A DNA stretch of 64,000 bases from Labilithrix sp. (GTDB lineage Bacteria; Myxococcota_A; Polyangia; Polyangiales; Polyangiaceae), in assembly GCA_019637155.1 (NCBI GenBank), contig JAHBWE010000004.1, positions 62,001-126,000 on the forward strand. The letters run 5' to 3'. The translations under genes were made by a program, and so were the position numbers. Below, piece by piece: positions 44,931 to 52,811 of this stretch (positions are counted from its first letter, which is position 1; each line of letters starts with the position of its first letter). Under the pieces are notes generated by a model that ran no database searches, was not told where the DNA came from, and saw only the letters and a program-made list of their open reading frames with translations.

Positions 44931-46616
44931 ATGACGAGGTTCGGCGGGCTCGCGTCTCTGACTACCGCGACGATCATCCTCGGCGCCTGCGCTACGAGCT
45001 CACCCCCTCTCCAGTCTACGAGACTTCGTGTGTACATCGGCGATGATCATCTCGCCGGACCGGATGGTGACGCTCATCCGCAGGTGGTACGGCTTCAGAT
45101 AACGAAGGCGGATGGTACCAACGCCGGATTTTGCACCGGATGGCTCTCGTCGAGCAACACCATCACCACGGCCGCTCACTGCATTCGCGCAAGGGGCAGC
45201 GATGCGCCCAACGCGACGTGGCGGGTTGACCCTCTCGCTGGTTCCGTCGAACAACGTGAGGCGCTCGTCGCGCTCGGCACGACGACCGTTGGGCTGGAGC
45301 ATCCGGTCCACACCCGGCTTCGGAGGGAGAGCGACGAGTGTCATGGCGTCGACGTGGGCGTGCTGGTCTTCCCGCCAGAGAGACGCATCCCGCGCACGCT
45401 CCTCAGGCCACTGCCCGTGATCCCGGAGCGCGCTGATGAACCGGGTTGCGGGGACAATCAGTACTGCGTCACCCTTCTCGGAGCCGGTCTCGGTGGCCCG
45501 TTCACGGACGGCGAGAAGTGCGTGCAAGCGACGGCTCAGATCAATTGGCTCAACATGGAGAGCGGTCTTCGCAACGGCTCCTGCACGGAGAACTCCGACA
45601 TGCTCTCTGGGGAGTACGATTTTGACGACTCGCAGCCGTGCGGGGGTGACTCCGGCGCACCGATTCTGTGGCGGGACACGGGCGAGGTCATGGCGATGCA
45701 TGCCGCACGCCGAGGTGACGGTGGAGACGACTCGGTCGGTCCGATTCTCTGGATCACTCGCGGTAGCCCGAACGCCGCGCGGCAATGGCTGTGGCCCACC
45801 GCCCTCGATCAGGACGGCGACGACATCGACGCCGCGCGTGACAACTGCGACCTCGTGGCGAATCAAGATCAGGCAGACTGGGACCACGACGACGTCGGCG
45901 ACGCCTGCGACGACAGCGATGGAGACGGGATCCTGGACGCCGACGAGCTCTCCGCGGGCACCGATCCAAGCCTGCGGGACACCGATGGAGATGGCCTGGA
46001 GGATCTCGATGAGATTCGCCGGGGAACGAACCCGCGCATGGCGGACACCGACGGGGACGGTCTTCGAGACGGGGATGAAATCAGTCTGGGAACCAATCCG
46101 CTCCTAGGCGACACGGACGGAGACGGCCTGAGCGACGGCGATGAGGTCAACGTCCATCGCAGCGATCCGCTACGCGCGGACACGGACGGAGACGGGCTCG
46201 CGGATGGAGACGAGGTTCGACGCTACGGCACGGACCCGACGCGCTCCGACACGGACGATGACTTGCTGAGCGATGGTCTCGAGATCGACCTGTTGCTCGA
46301 TCCAAAGAGTCGCGACACGGACGGAGACGGCCTCATCGATGGGAAGGACCCACAGTTCGTGATCGTCGCGATCCGGCGACTTCCCGACGAGGTGGTCAAG
46401 CCAAGCAAGAACCCGCTCTACAACGCGCTCGACCAGGCGGAGCGCAAGCTGCTCGTCGGTGACGTCGCCGGCGCGACGGAGAGGATCGACTTTCTCCTCA
46501 AGAAGCTCGACGGTTGCGGTTCGAGCCCCGGCAACGATGACTGGATCGTGGTCTGCGCAGAGCAACGCACCGTCCGTACGCTGACGGAGCTCCTTCGGAC
46601 GAACCTGACGCGATGA
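44931..46616 (+). CDS. Trypsin-like serine protease lipoprotein with calcium-binding repeats
   Basis: A 561-residue protein. The ATG at 44931 was chosen for the ribosome-binding site (GAGGGGAAAAG) and the lipobox ASLTTATIILGAC. The catalytic triad of an S1 protease is visible: His83 in TAAHC, Asp141 in GVDVGVLVF and Ser241 in CGGDSGAPIL. From about 290 to 440 it has five or more thrombospondin type-3 repeats (DTDGDGLEDLDEIRRGTNP and similar), which bind calcium and form a rigid stalk. A helical C-terminal domain follows. Probably surface-anchored; substrate unknown. The stop overlaps the next gene. Confidence 0.88.
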   Translation: MTRFGGLASLTTATIILGACATSSPPLQSTRLRVYIGDDHLAGPDGDAHPQVVRLQITKADGTNAGFCTGWLSSSNTITTAAHCIRARGSDAPNATWRVDPLAGSVEQREALVALGTTTVGLEHPVHTRLRRESDECHGVDVGVLVFPPERRIPRTLLRPLPVIPERADEPGCGDNQYCVTLLGAGLGGPFTDGEKCVQATAQINWLNMESGLRNGSCTENSDMLSGEYDFDDSQPCGGDSGAPILWRDTGEVMAMHAARRGDGGDDSVGPILWITRGSPNAARQWLWPTALDQDGDDIDAARDNCDLVANQDQADWDHDDVGDACDDSDGDGILDADELSAGTDPSLRDTDGDGLEDLDEIRRGTNPRMADTDGDGLRDGDEISLGTNPLLGDTDGDGLSDGDEVNVHRSDPLRADTDGDGLADGDEVRRYGTDPTRSDTDDDLLSDGLEIDLLLDPKSRDTDGDGLIDGKDPQFVIVAIRRLPDEVVKPSKNPLYNALDQAERKLLVGDVAGATERIDFLLKKLDGCGSSPGNDDWIVVCAEQRTVRTLTELLRTNLTR

Positions 46617-47113
46617 GTGGTCGTTGGGCTTTTCGTCCGGCAGAGTGGTTCATCGTGCTCATGGGCCTCCTGACGAGCGCTTCCAGCGCGTCGCTCGCGT
46701 GCGGTGTCGACCGCTGTCAAGAAGGCCCGGCCTGCGGCGCAGCCGTAGATGTGGCGTTCGTCTCTCCGATCGATCCAAAGCGTGACCGACTCGAGGTCGT
46801 TGTCGACGACAGCCGCGTGCTTCGCTGCATCCCCCAACCCCGGTACTATCGCTGCGATCAAGGGCTACTCGTCGATTACAGGGAGGATCAAGACGGAGGA
46901 ACCCCGATCGTGAGCGGATTTCTCCTTACCGAGTTGCCGCCACCGTCGACGTTGAACGTCCGCGTTCTGCGTGACGACCGACTGCTCGGCGAGGCCTCGT
47001 TTCGGCCCGAGTATCGGGACACTCCGGCGCCAAACGGCGAGGAGTGCCGGCCTTGTCGCTATGCGGAAGCTCTCACGATGACCGTCGCCCACGAAGGCCA
47101 CGATGGTGGCTGA
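46613..47113 (+). CDS. Small secreted Cys-containing protein
   Basis: A 166-residue protein overlapping the protease stop (ATGA). It has a hydrophobic N-terminus (WFIVLMGLLTSASSASLAC) which could be a lipoprotein or Sec signal, then Cys pairs (CGVDRCQEGPACGAAV, LRCIPQPRYYRCD, EECRPCRYAEAL). The middle is a likely beta-sandwich (RDRLEVVVDDSRVL, STLNVRVLRDDRLLGEASF). Coupling suggests that it works with the protease, perhaps as an inhibitor or partner, which is only inference. Confidence 0.6.
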   Translation: MSGRWAFRPAEWFIVLMGLLTSASSASLACGVDRCQEGPACGAAVDVAFVSPIDPKRDRLEVVVDDSRVLRCIPQPRYYRCDQGLLVDYREDQDGGTPIVSGFLLTELPPPSTLNVRVLRDDRLLGEASFRPEYRDTPAPNGEECRPCRYAEALTMTVAHEGHDGG

Positions 47114-48152
47114 GGGCGAAGGTCGGCGGCTCCACGCCGTCGCCGCCGTCACGTTCACGCTCGGCACCGCGAGCGCGGTTGGATGCTCCGATGAACCCAC
47201 GGGAGGCGTCGTCGACGTGTCTGACGGTGGGGCAGTCGCGGACGGTCCTGGCGAGAGCGTGGCCGACAGCGGTCGCCAGGGAGTCGACGCCGGCGCGGCG
47301 ATCTCCTCCGAGGTCGCGGCGCGCTTCGCGGTTCTCATGGGGAGCTGCTCCCCGAAGGTCAAGGCGGAGGCGATCCTCCGCCAGCTCTACGACGCAGACG
47401 GACCGCTGCATCTTCGCGCCGTCGCTGCGTGCGCGGCGGCGAAGAGCAACGGGTGCGCAGCGCTCGCCGAGTGTGCCGGACAGGTACACGAACGCATCGG
47501 CGGAGCGTGCCCCTCGCGCTGCGACGGTGACGTGGTCGAGACGTGCGACGACGGCGTGCTCTCGCGCGAGGATTGCGCTGTGCGTGGGCTCGTCTGTCTG
47601 ACGCGCGAAGGTGGCGGGCTCCCCGCCTGCAGTGAACGTGGCGCCGCTCCGTGCGTTGCGGGACCGAACAGCACGCGATGCGGCGACGATGGCCACGCCC
47701 ACTCCTGCTCCCTGAGCAACGAGCGCGATGTTCGCGGGCCGCGCTGCACGGACCTCGGCATGACGTGCGCGGCGAACGGCTGTCAGGGCGGTGCGGCGTG
47801 CTCGGGGAGCTTCGTGCCTCAGGCGCCGCTCTCCTTCAGCGGGGCGAGCTGCGACGGCGACAAGGTCCGTGGCTGCGTCAACGGTGGCGTGGCGACGTTC
47901 GACTGCGAACGTCACGTTGTCGGTTCGCGCTGCCGCGTGATCGATGACGCCGGGACAGATACGAGCGCAGCGTGCACGCTCGGGGCGGAGTGCGTAACGA
48001 GCACGATCGGCGAGCGTACGTGCGAGGGCACCAGCGTCGTTCTCTGCAACCGCGGCCGGATCGACCGGATCGACTGCGCCGCGCTGGGCTTCACGGCCTG
48101 CCTCGTGCTCGACGACAAGGCCAAGGCCGTCTGCACCCCAGGCGTTCCGTGA
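47103..48152 (+). CDS. Cys-rich secreted lipoprotein
   Basis: A 349-residue protein that overlaps the previous gene by 11 bp. Signal RRLHAVAAVTFTLGTASAVGC gives a possible lipobox (ASAVGC). An Asp/Gly linker leads to about 250 residues with many Cys in repeated units: CDGDVVETCDDGVLSREDCA, CVAGPNSTRCGDDGHAHSC, CDGDKVRGCVNGGVATFDCE, CEGTSVVLCNRGRIDRIDC. Each is C-x(5-9)-C-x(5-9)-C, a pattern widespread in myxobacterial surface proteins. Likely stabilised by disulfides. Function unknown. Confidence 0.65.
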   Translation: MVAEGEGRRLHAVAAVTFTLGTASAVGCSDEPTGGVVDVSDGGAVADGPGESVADSGRQGVDAGAAISSEVAARFAVLMGSCSPKVKAEAILRQLYDADGPLHLRAVAACAAAKSNGCAALAECAGQVHERIGGACPSRCDGDVVETCDDGVLSREDCAVRGLVCLTREGGGLPACSERGAAPCVAGPNSTRCGDDGHAHSCSLSNERDVRGPRCTDLGMTCAANGCQGGAACSGSFVPQAPLSFSGASCDGDKVRGCVNGGVATFDCERHVVGSRCRVIDDAGTDTSAACTLGAECVTSTIGERTCEGTSVVLCNRGRIDRIDCAALGFTACLVLDDKAKAVCTPGVP

Positions 48153-48215
48153 ACCGCGCCTCGGCGTGGTCTCAATGATGCCGCCAGACGGCCTCACCTG
48201 CCTCCTTCCTCGACG

Positions 48216-48286
48216 ATGCATCGGTGGCCAAACCGGGGGTAGTAGACCGCTTTTTGGCTGCCTATGATTCCACGAGGCATGATCGG
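48216..48286 (+). repeat. ~71-bp repeat, copy 1
   Basis: Starts ATGCATCGGTGGCCAAA and contains TTTTGGCTGCCTATGATTC. Copy 2 lies at 50217-50287 with the same two conserved blocks and a variable middle. GCCAAA of the first block pairs with TTTGGC of the second, so a hairpin is possible. This copy sits 140 bp before the gene at 48427; no gene lies between 48153 and 48426. Confidence 0.65.
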
Positions 48287-48426
48287 AGCGCCGCTGCCGC
48301 GCGGCGGCCCGCGGCATCGACCACTCCCCTTGCTCGAGCACGAACCGGCCTTCTTGCTGTCGGTGAGCGCGACGGACGCAGCGCGGGTGATGAGGAGCGG
48401 TGCGGCTGGTAGACTCGTTTGCTTCG

Positions 48427-50196
48427 ATGTCCTTTCTCTTCGGTGACCTCTCGCGAGCGCCGTTCGTGACGAATTTCCTCGAGGAGCTTCGCGACGCGCT
48501 CGATTTTGCGGGCGGTATCGCGGCGGCCGATCAGACGATCGTCACCGCCGATGTGCGGCGCGAGGAGGCGCGGGGGCGCGCGGAGGTGGAGCTCGCGAGG
48601 CTCGAGGCGCTCGCGTGGGCGACGATCGCCGCGGCGGAGGCGTGCGATCGTGGCGGCGCCGACTCCGCGTCTGCGCGTCTCGCGGCGGAGCTCGGCATGC
48701 TCGTCAACGAGCGGCGCGACGTGGCCGACGCCGCGGTGCGTACGAAGCTCGAAGAGGAGATCGTCGTGCTCGATGCCGACGTGGTCGCGGCGCGTGAAGA
48801 CTATTTCCCCACGCTCCAAGACTGGCTGCTCGTGCGTGCGCCGCCGAAGGCGAAGCAGACGTGGCGCGTCGAGCTGATCCCCGGAGCGAAGAAGGATCTG
48901 CACCGCTATCGCGCCGAGCTCGGCGGAGAGTCGCCGATCGGGCTCGCCTGGACGCTCGCGCTCGCGATCGCGGAGGACGGGATCTGGGCCGCGCCGCTCC
49001 GCGTCTCTCGTCTCGCCGAGGACCTCGCGATCGTCACTCCGCAGCTCACCGGTCTCGTGAAGAAGGAGGTCAAGAGCAAGCGGCAGAAGGTCGATCGTCA
49101 TTGGATCACGGGCGTCGTGGACGACGGTGAAACGATGAGCATCGAGCTCCGCGCCGAGATCGGCGAACCGGAGGGGTTTACCGTCACCGTGGATCCGAGC
49201 GCGATCGCGCTGGTCCGGACCGGTCGGGCGGACGATCCGACGGTCGGGGCGTTCCCGGTGGCGCCAGAGGACGAGCCGGCGTTGCGCGATCTCGCGGCGA
49301 AGGTCCGCGAGTTGGTGCGCGCGCTCCCGAAGCAGCGGCTCGTCTCCGCGACCTTCGATGGTCTCCCTTTCGACGGTACGAGCGCCGAGTCGCAGCCGAA
49401 GCTCGTCGAGGTCGTGGCGCGCCTCGTCGAGAGCCTCGCGCCCACGGTCGATGACATCGCGTCCCGATCGCGCTCCGAAACGGAGCTCGTGTTGCGACGA
49501 GAGCTCGACGATGGGAGGCGCGAGGAGCTCTTCATGCCGAAGGCTCGCCTGCGCGAGAAATTCTCGGGCCTCGACGAAGCGCATCAGAAGCTCTTCGCCG
49601 CGGTCACGCGCTCTCTCTCTCCCAAGGTCCCGAGCGAACCGAGCCTGAAGGCGGTCCCGTCGGAGATTCGCTCCGAGATCGCGCAGCCGGAGCCTCCCTA
49701 CGTGCGGCGGCGATCCTCCGGGTCGATGAACGCCGTCGTCGCGCCCCTCTTGAAGGAGAAGCCACCGGCGCCGTCTTCTCCGTCCCTGGAGGTCGGCGAG
49801 TCGGAGGCGCTCAAGCAAGCGCGCTCCGCCGCGAAGGAGGGGCGTCTCGACGACATGTTCCGGCAATACGGGACCGTGTTCGCGAGCGGCTCGTTCGCGT
49901 CGATGCGGCCCGACGATCAGCGGCAGGCGCTCAAGCTGATGTTCTTCGGCAAGCAGCCGGACGTCGCGAGCGACGACGTGAAGAACGCCTATCGCGTGAC
50001 GCTGCCGATCCTCCAAGCGCTCGTGCTCAGAGATCGAGATCCGGCAGACTACGAGCTCCTCGGCATGGCGTACGCCGTCCTCGAGGAGCCGGAGAAGGCG
50101 ATGGAGATCTTCAAGAAGGCGCTCGACGTCGAACGCGCGCGCAATCCCGCGTCCGATCTCTGCGGGAGCCTCATGCGTCGCGTGAGCCAGCTCTGA
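48427..50196 (+). CDS. Unknown protein with a C-terminal TPR-like part
   Basis: A 589-residue protein starting MSFLFGDLSRAPFVTNFLEELRD (ATG at 48427; the frame is open 9 codons upstream). The first ~130 residues are helical with a coiled-coil character; the middle has beta segments (TWRVELIPGAKKDL, AIVTPQLTGLVKKEVKSK) and the C-terminal ~110 residues (SEALKQARSAAKEGRLDDMFRQY, DYELLGMAYAVLEEPEKAMEIFKKAL) look like TPR helices. No signal peptide and no known domain. It is flanked by two copies of a short repeat. Could be a scaffold; I do not recognise it. Confidence 0.7.
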   Translation: MSFLFGDLSRAPFVTNFLEELRDALDFAGGIAAADQTIVTADVRREEARGRAEVELARLEALAWATIAAAEACDRGGADSASARLAAELGMLVNERRDVADAAVRTKLEEEIVVLDADVVAAREDYFPTLQDWLLVRAPPKAKQTWRVELIPGAKKDLHRYRAELGGESPIGLAWTLALAIAEDGIWAAPLRVSRLAEDLAIVTPQLTGLVKKEVKSKRQKVDRHWITGVVDDGETMSIELRAEIGEPEGFTVTVDPSAIALVRTGRADDPTVGAFPVAPEDEPALRDLAAKVRELVRALPKQRLVSATFDGLPFDGTSAESQPKLVEVVARLVESLAPTVDDIASRSRSETELVLRRELDDGRREELFMPKARLREKFSGLDEAHQKLFAAVTRSLSPKVPSEPSLKAVPSEIRSEIAQPEPPYVRRRSSGSMNAVVAPLLKEKPPAPSSPSLEVGESEALKQARSAAKEGRLDDMFRQYGTVFASGSFASMRPDDQRQALKLMFFGKQPDVASDDVKNAYRVTLPILQALVLRDRDPADYELLGMAYAVLEEPEKAMEIFKKALDVERARNPASDLCGSLMRRVSQL

Positions 50197-50216
50197 TCGA
50201 GGAGACGCGCCCTAGC

Positions 50217-50287
50217 ATGTATCGGTGGCCAAAACTGGCCTGTGTAGGGCACTTTTGGCTGCTTATGATTCTCGAGCCGAGGATCGG
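50217..50287 (+). repeat. ~71-bp repeat, copy 2
   Basis: Starts ATGTATCGGTGGCCAAAA, and after 20 variable bases continues CTTTTGGCTGCTTATGATTC. GCCAAAA and TTTTGGC form a perfect 7-bp inverted repeat here. The first block is also an ORF start (MYRWPKLACVG) that runs into the leucine-rich-repeat fragment at 50322. Confidence 0.65.
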
Positions 50288-50321
50288 CGAGCAGGGGAGT
50301 AGGGTCGCCCACCCCGGGTTT

Positions 50322-50408
50322 TCCCGGCTCGAGATGCTCGAGCTCGATCACAACGAGCTCGGTCCCGAGGCGGGCGCGATCCTCGCGCGTGCACCGCGAC
50401 TCCCGACC
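50322..50408 (+). pseudogene. Leucine-rich repeat fragment
   Basis: In the frame from the ATG at 50217 the codons at 50322-50408 read SRLEMLELDHNELGPEAGAI, then LARAPRLPT, a single leucine-rich repeat of the type in proteins carrying the TIGR02996 repeat-companion domain, such as the one at 50913. The rest of that frame is low-complexity sequence antisense or out of frame to other material. It is a fragment. Confidence 0.45.
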
Positions 50409-50425
50409 CAGCTCGGCGACGCGGG

Positions 50426-50860
50426 ACCGAGCGCGTCCTCACGTGCGCCGACCTCGGCATCGACGGCGCGAGCTTCACGGTGGAGACGACGAGCGACGGC
50501 GCGTATCACCTCGGCACGTTCTCGGCGGAGGCAGGGATCGAGACGCAGCTCATCGTCCATGACGAGGATGGCACCTCGCCCCTCACCAGCTGGTCCGTTG
50601 CGACGACGGTGAAGGCCGACGGCTCCACGACCGTCTTCGACGCGCTCGTCTTCCATGCGGAGCAGGGCTCGGTCGTGATCCGCTACGACGAGCCGCAGTT
50701 CTGGACGCACGGCGCCTTCTCGCATCACCTCGCGGCGGTGCCGGTCGTCGAGTTTTGCGGTGTGCGCGCCGGGACGTCGGCGAGCCTGCCGCCGGCCGCG
50801 CCTCCGCCGCCCTCCGCGGGGGCGACGATCTCGAGCCGAGCCGGCGGGCACGCCTGGTAG
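50426..50860 (+). pseudogene. Fragment of an unknown protein
   Basis: From about 50426 the frame reads TERVLTCADLGIDGASFTVE and then GAYHLGTFSAEAGIETQLIV, EPQFWTHGAFSHHLAAVPVV, ending in a Pro/Ala-rich tail. There is no credible start: the only start-like codons are a GTG at 50480 inside the fold and others upstream out of frame. The sequence looks like a real coding segment of a beta-rich domain, cut at its 5' end. No function recognised. The gap between it and 50913 has no gene. Confidence 0.4.
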
Positions 50861-50912
50861 GCGCTGCGTCTTCGGGTTTGCGCGCCGCCACCGGCTCGTC
50901 TCTACTCGGCGC

Positions 50913-52811
50913 ATGGAAGCGACCACGCTGTTTCCGGCCGGGAGGCCGAACGCGCTCACGACGAGCGACATCTTCGTCGACGGGCTCGACGTCCACGAGC
51001 TGCGCAGCGATCTCCGCGGGACGCCGGTGGCGTTCCGGACCGGCGGCTACTGGGGCGGCGCGCGAACGGAGGTGACGAGCACCGCCGACCTCAAGAAGCG
51101 CGCGACGTCTTCGAAGCTGGGGACGCCGCTCGAGGGGATCTGCGTCGACGGGAGCGAATGGATCGCCGGCGGTCCGAGCGGGCTCTACCGCTCCGGAGAT
51201 CAGGGCGCGTCGTGGAAGCTGCAGAAGATCGGCAAGATCGACCAGCAGATCATCGGGGTCGTGCGCCACGGCGGCGCGCTCTGGGTCGCCGGAATGGACG
51301 GATATCTCGCTTACCAGGACGGCAAAGACTGGGTCGAGATCGCGCGTCCGAAGGCGAAGAGGGTCCCGTTCTCCGAGTTTGGGACCTCGATCCCTTATCC
51401 CGTCGTCACGCTGACGCGCCTCGCGGTCGTGGGCGACGAGCTCTATGCGCTGGGCCACGGCGTCTGGCGCATCGACGTGAAGAAGAAGGAGGCGGAGCTC
51501 GTGGCGCCGAGCAAGACGCTCGTCGTCGCGATCGCGCGGACGGCGAAAGGCACGCTCCTCGCCGTCGGTGTCGGCGGCACCATCCTCCGTCGCGAAGGCA
51601 AGACCTGGAAGCCCGTCCCGGGTGGAAAAGACGCCTACGTCGGCGTCGTGCCGCTCGGCGACGAGGTGCTGCTCGTCTCGACGCTCGGTCTCAAGACGTC
51701 CAAGGACGACGGCAAGACCTGGAAGCCGCTCGCGGGCAGCCCGAAGCTCGATCCGGAGAAGGCTCGCTTCAACGTCGCGGTCGCGGACGGTCAGGGCGGC
51801 GCGCTCGTGGCGGGGTGGCGCGGCCTCCTCGTCCGCGTGTCGAACGACGGCCTCGGGCCGTGGGCGAAGGGAGCGAAGAAGGCGGCGCCGAAGGCCAAGG
51901 CCGTGCCGGCGGCGAAGGCGGGCCCTGCCGTCGTGAAGCCGAAGAACAAGGCCGACGAGGCGAAGCTCCTCGCGGCGGTCCTCGCGGATCCGGAGACCGA
52001 CGACGCGCGCCTCGTCTACGCCGACTGGCTCACGGAGCACGGCGATCCGCGCGGCGAATTCATCACCGTGCAGTGCCTCCTGAAGACTCCCATCTTCGGC
52101 GCCGACGTCGATGATCTCCACCCCGACCACGTGACGCTCGGGAAGCGGGAGCACGAGCTCCTCAAGGCGCACGGCAAGACGTGGCTCGAGCCGATCCGGA
52201 AGTACGTCCACACGTGGAGGTGGCGGCGCGGCTTCCTCGAGATGCTCACCGGCAACGGCGCTCTCTTCCCCGGCGCGAAGGCGATCTTCGCCACCCACCC
52301 CGTCACTCACCTCGAGCTCAGGGGCCTCAAGAAGCCGGACTACGCGATGATCGCGAAGACCGACTTCGGCTCGCTCCGCTGGCTCAACCTCGCGGAGGTG
52401 CGCATGACCAGCAAGGACACGCACGTCCTCGGCGGGAAGAACCTCGCGAGCCTCGAGACGCTCCTCCTCTGGGCCAACCCGATCGACGACGCGGGCATCG
52501 TGAAGCTCGCCGAGAGCAGCCACCTCACCAAGCTCCGTGAGCTCTCGCTCATGGACTGCGCGATCGGCGACGAGGCCGTCATCGCGATCGCGCGCTCGAA
52601 GGTGTTCTCGAACCTCGAGGTGCTCAACATCGCGGACACGAAGGCGACGGACGAAGCGCTCCTCGCGCTCGCCTCGTCGAAGACGCTGAAGAAGCTCCAG
52701 CACGTGGAGCTCGGCTACGACGACGATCAGTTCAGCCCCAAGGCGAGGAAGGCCCTCGCGAAGGCGCTGAAGCCTGGCTGGGACGGCCGGAGATGGGAGC
52801 CCTACAACTGA
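50913..52811 (+). CDS. Beta-propeller / TIGR02996 / leucine-rich repeat protein
   Basis: A 632-residue protein (start MEATTLFPAGRPNALTTSD). Residues ~60-310 hold sialidase/Ycf48-like propeller strands (SGLYRSGDQGASWKLQKIG, TSKDDGKTWKPLAGSPKLD). An Ala/Lys linker follows, then the TIGR02996 motif AAVLADPETDDARLVYADWL, EHGDPRGEFITVQC at about 351-385, and leucine-rich repeats (HLTKLRELSLMDCAIGDEAV, LEVLNIADTKATDEALLALA) to the end. Such repeat-companion proteins are numerous in Myxococcota and Gemmata; their role is unknown. No signal peptide. The 3' end overlaps the convergent gene by 10 bp. Confidence 0.85.
   Translation: MEATTLFPAGRPNALTTSDIFVDGLDVHELRSDLRGTPVAFRTGGYWGGARTEVTSTADLKKRATSSKLGTPLEGICVDGSEWIAGGPSGLYRSGDQGASWKLQKIGKIDQQIIGVVRHGGALWVAGMDGYLAYQDGKDWVEIARPKAKRVPFSEFGTSIPYPVVTLTRLAVVGDELYALGHGVWRIDVKKKEAELVAPSKTLVVAIARTAKGTLLAVGVGGTILRREGKTWKPVPGGKDAYVGVVPLGDEVLLVSTLGLKTSKDDGKTWKPLAGSPKLDPEKARFNVAVADGQGGALVAGWRGLLVRVSNDGLGPWAKGAKKAAPKAKAVPAAKAGPAVVKPKNKADEAKLLAAVLADPETDDARLVYADWLTEHGDPRGEFITVQCLLKTPIFGADVDDLHPDHVTLGKREHELLKAHGKTWLEPIRKYVHTWRWRRGFLEMLTGNGALFPGAKAIFATHPVTHLELRGLKKPDYAMIAKTDFGSLRWLNLAEVRMTSKDTHVLGGKNLASLETLLLWANPIDDAGIVKLAESSHLTKLRELSLMDCAIGDEAVIAIARSKVFSNLEVLNIADTKATDEALLALASSKTLKKLQHVELGYDDDQFSPKARKALAKALKPGWDGRRWEPYN

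Noticed and set aside
45895..46340. Regularly spaced short DNA repeats that could look like a CRISPR or satellite array
   Set aside because: They encode in-frame thrombospondin type-3 repeats (DTDGDGL); spacers are not unique non-coding sequence.
48216..48286. Sigma54 promoter in the GTGGCC / TTGGCTGC segment
   Set aside because: The GG and GC elements do not have the required TGGCAC-N5-TTGC spacing.
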